In this document: positions 63,599-64,000 of the stretch, piece after piece
How the letters are laid out: every line of letters starts with the position of its first letter
How positions within the stretch are numbered: position 1 is the first letter of the stretch
Assembly (NCBI RefSeq): GCF_014642075.1
Contig: NZ_BMIK01000003.1
Location: forward strand, 62,001-126,000
Source of the DNA: Parapedobacter defluvii
GTDB lineage: Bacteria > Bacteroidota > Bacteroidia > Sphingobacteriales > Sphingobacteriaceae
Length of the DNA: 64,000 bases
Direction of reading: 5' to 3'
The notes under the pieces: generated by a model
Seen by the model: only the letters and a program-made list of their open reading frames with translations
Database searches by the model: none
What the model was told of the DNA's origin: nothing
Position numbers and translations under genes: made by a program

Positions 63599-63993
63599 TC
63601 TTCGTCCCAGGCATCGTTTTTCAGCTCGTCAATTTCCCGGCGCTCTTTTTTCGTAGGCCGGCCCGTCCCGCGGTCGCGTTTGAGTATTGGGGCGTGGTAG
63701 ATGGCTTTATATCCGTAGGTTTCTTCCAGTGGTGTACGATCCTCGTAAAAGTTAACGGCTGTTTTCGCATCCACCCGCCTATCCAGCAATGCCGTTACCT
63801 CTACTATTTTCTTTTCGACACCTTTTTGTATGTGGTAAGTGTCTCCAACTTTCACTACATGGGACGGCTTAATGTTCTGCCCATTGAGTTTTACACGGCC
63901 CGCCTTACAGGCGTCTGTCGCCAAACTCCGTGTCTTGAAAATCCGGATCGCCCATAGGTACTTATCTACACGTAGCTTTTCAATTTCAGCCAT
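63595..63993 (-). CDS. S4-domain RNA-binding protein, Hsp15/HslR-like
   Basis: 132 residues. The S4 motif opens the protein (LRVDKYLWAIRIFKTRSLAT, then ACKAGRVKLNGQNIKPSHVV), followed by VGDTYHIQKG and a basic tail (KRDRGTGRPTKKERREIDEL). E. coli Hsp15 binds free 50S subunits carrying nascent chains after heat stress. The start is 7 bases from the window edge, so no promoter can be seen. Confidence 0.9.
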   Translation of the reverse strand: MAEIEKLRVDKYLWAIRIFKTRSLATDACKAGRVKLNGQNIKPSHVVKVGDTYHIQKGVEKKIVEVTALLDRRVDAKTAVNFYEDRTPLEETYGYKAIYHAPILKRDRGTGRPTKKERREIDELKNDAWDED

Positions 63994-64000
63994 GAGACAA

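Overview
The window is chromosomal DNA of a member of the phylum Bacteroidota, most likely the family Sphingobacteriaceae. The support is: many start sites preceded by the Bacteroidota -7 box TAnnTTTG (several with a TTG about 19 bases upstream), the order tRNA-tuf-tRNA(Trp)-secE-nusG-rplKAJL-rpoBC, many short lipoproteins with K/D-rich residues after the cysteine, and family members typical of the group (DUF4397 lipoprotein, TIGR01212 radical SAM protein, large zinc metalloprotease with HExxHxxGxxH). No rRNA, insertion sequence, integrase or CRISPR array was seen. Species cannot be named from this sequence alone.

Layout. 1-8.5 kb: amino acid permease (cut by the window edge), AcpH-like protein, tyrS, a DUF4397 lipoprotein, ftsK-lolA and a lytic transglycosylase. 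8.7-11.4 kb: pseudouridine synthase, MazG-like pyrophosphohydrolase and a YhcC-type radical SAM protein. 11.5-24.9 kb: the transcription/translation block on the minus strand, read from a strong promoter at 24.9 kb through four tRNAs, tuf, tRNA-Trp, secE, nusG, rplK, rplA, rplJ, rplL, rpoB and rpoC. Two broken tRNA copies, each carrying a TCCGCC...GGCGGA palindrome, sit among the tRNAs. 25-31 kb: an outer-membrane barrel, a large lipoprotein, a 730-base gap with 11-base tandem repeats, and a zinc metalloprotease.

31.2-47 kb is the accessory region of most interest, with every gene on the minus strand. It holds an ECF sigma factor, a membrane TPR protein in the anti-sigma position and a TPR-CHAT (caspase-like) protein in one overlapping operon. 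Upstream lie a class C beta-lactamase-like hydrolase, several lipoproteins and barrels, and a signalling module of Ser/Thr kinase, PP2C phosphatase and an FHA-transglutaminase membrane protein. Five places in this region share one bipartite motif (TGATGAC, then 15 or 16 bases, then CGATA-like): upstream of the sigma operon, the hydrolase, a barrel, a lipocalin-like lipoprotein and the FHA/PP2C/kinase operon. I infer a self-contained, autoregulated sigma regulon joining kinase signalling, envelope proteins and a CHAT protease. This is the best candidate here for an undescribed system.

47-64 kb returns to ordinary genes: yjbQ, an OmpA-family lipoprotein, rlmD, MarR and TetR regulators, pheS, ssb, mutY, gluQ, an esterase, an alanine-dehydrogenase-like gene with a frameshift in a run of eight G, a WbpM/CapD-type nucleotide-sugar dehydratase, a YfgM-like TPR protein, ribH, a 40-residue lipoprotein missed by length cut-offs, and an S4-domain protein.
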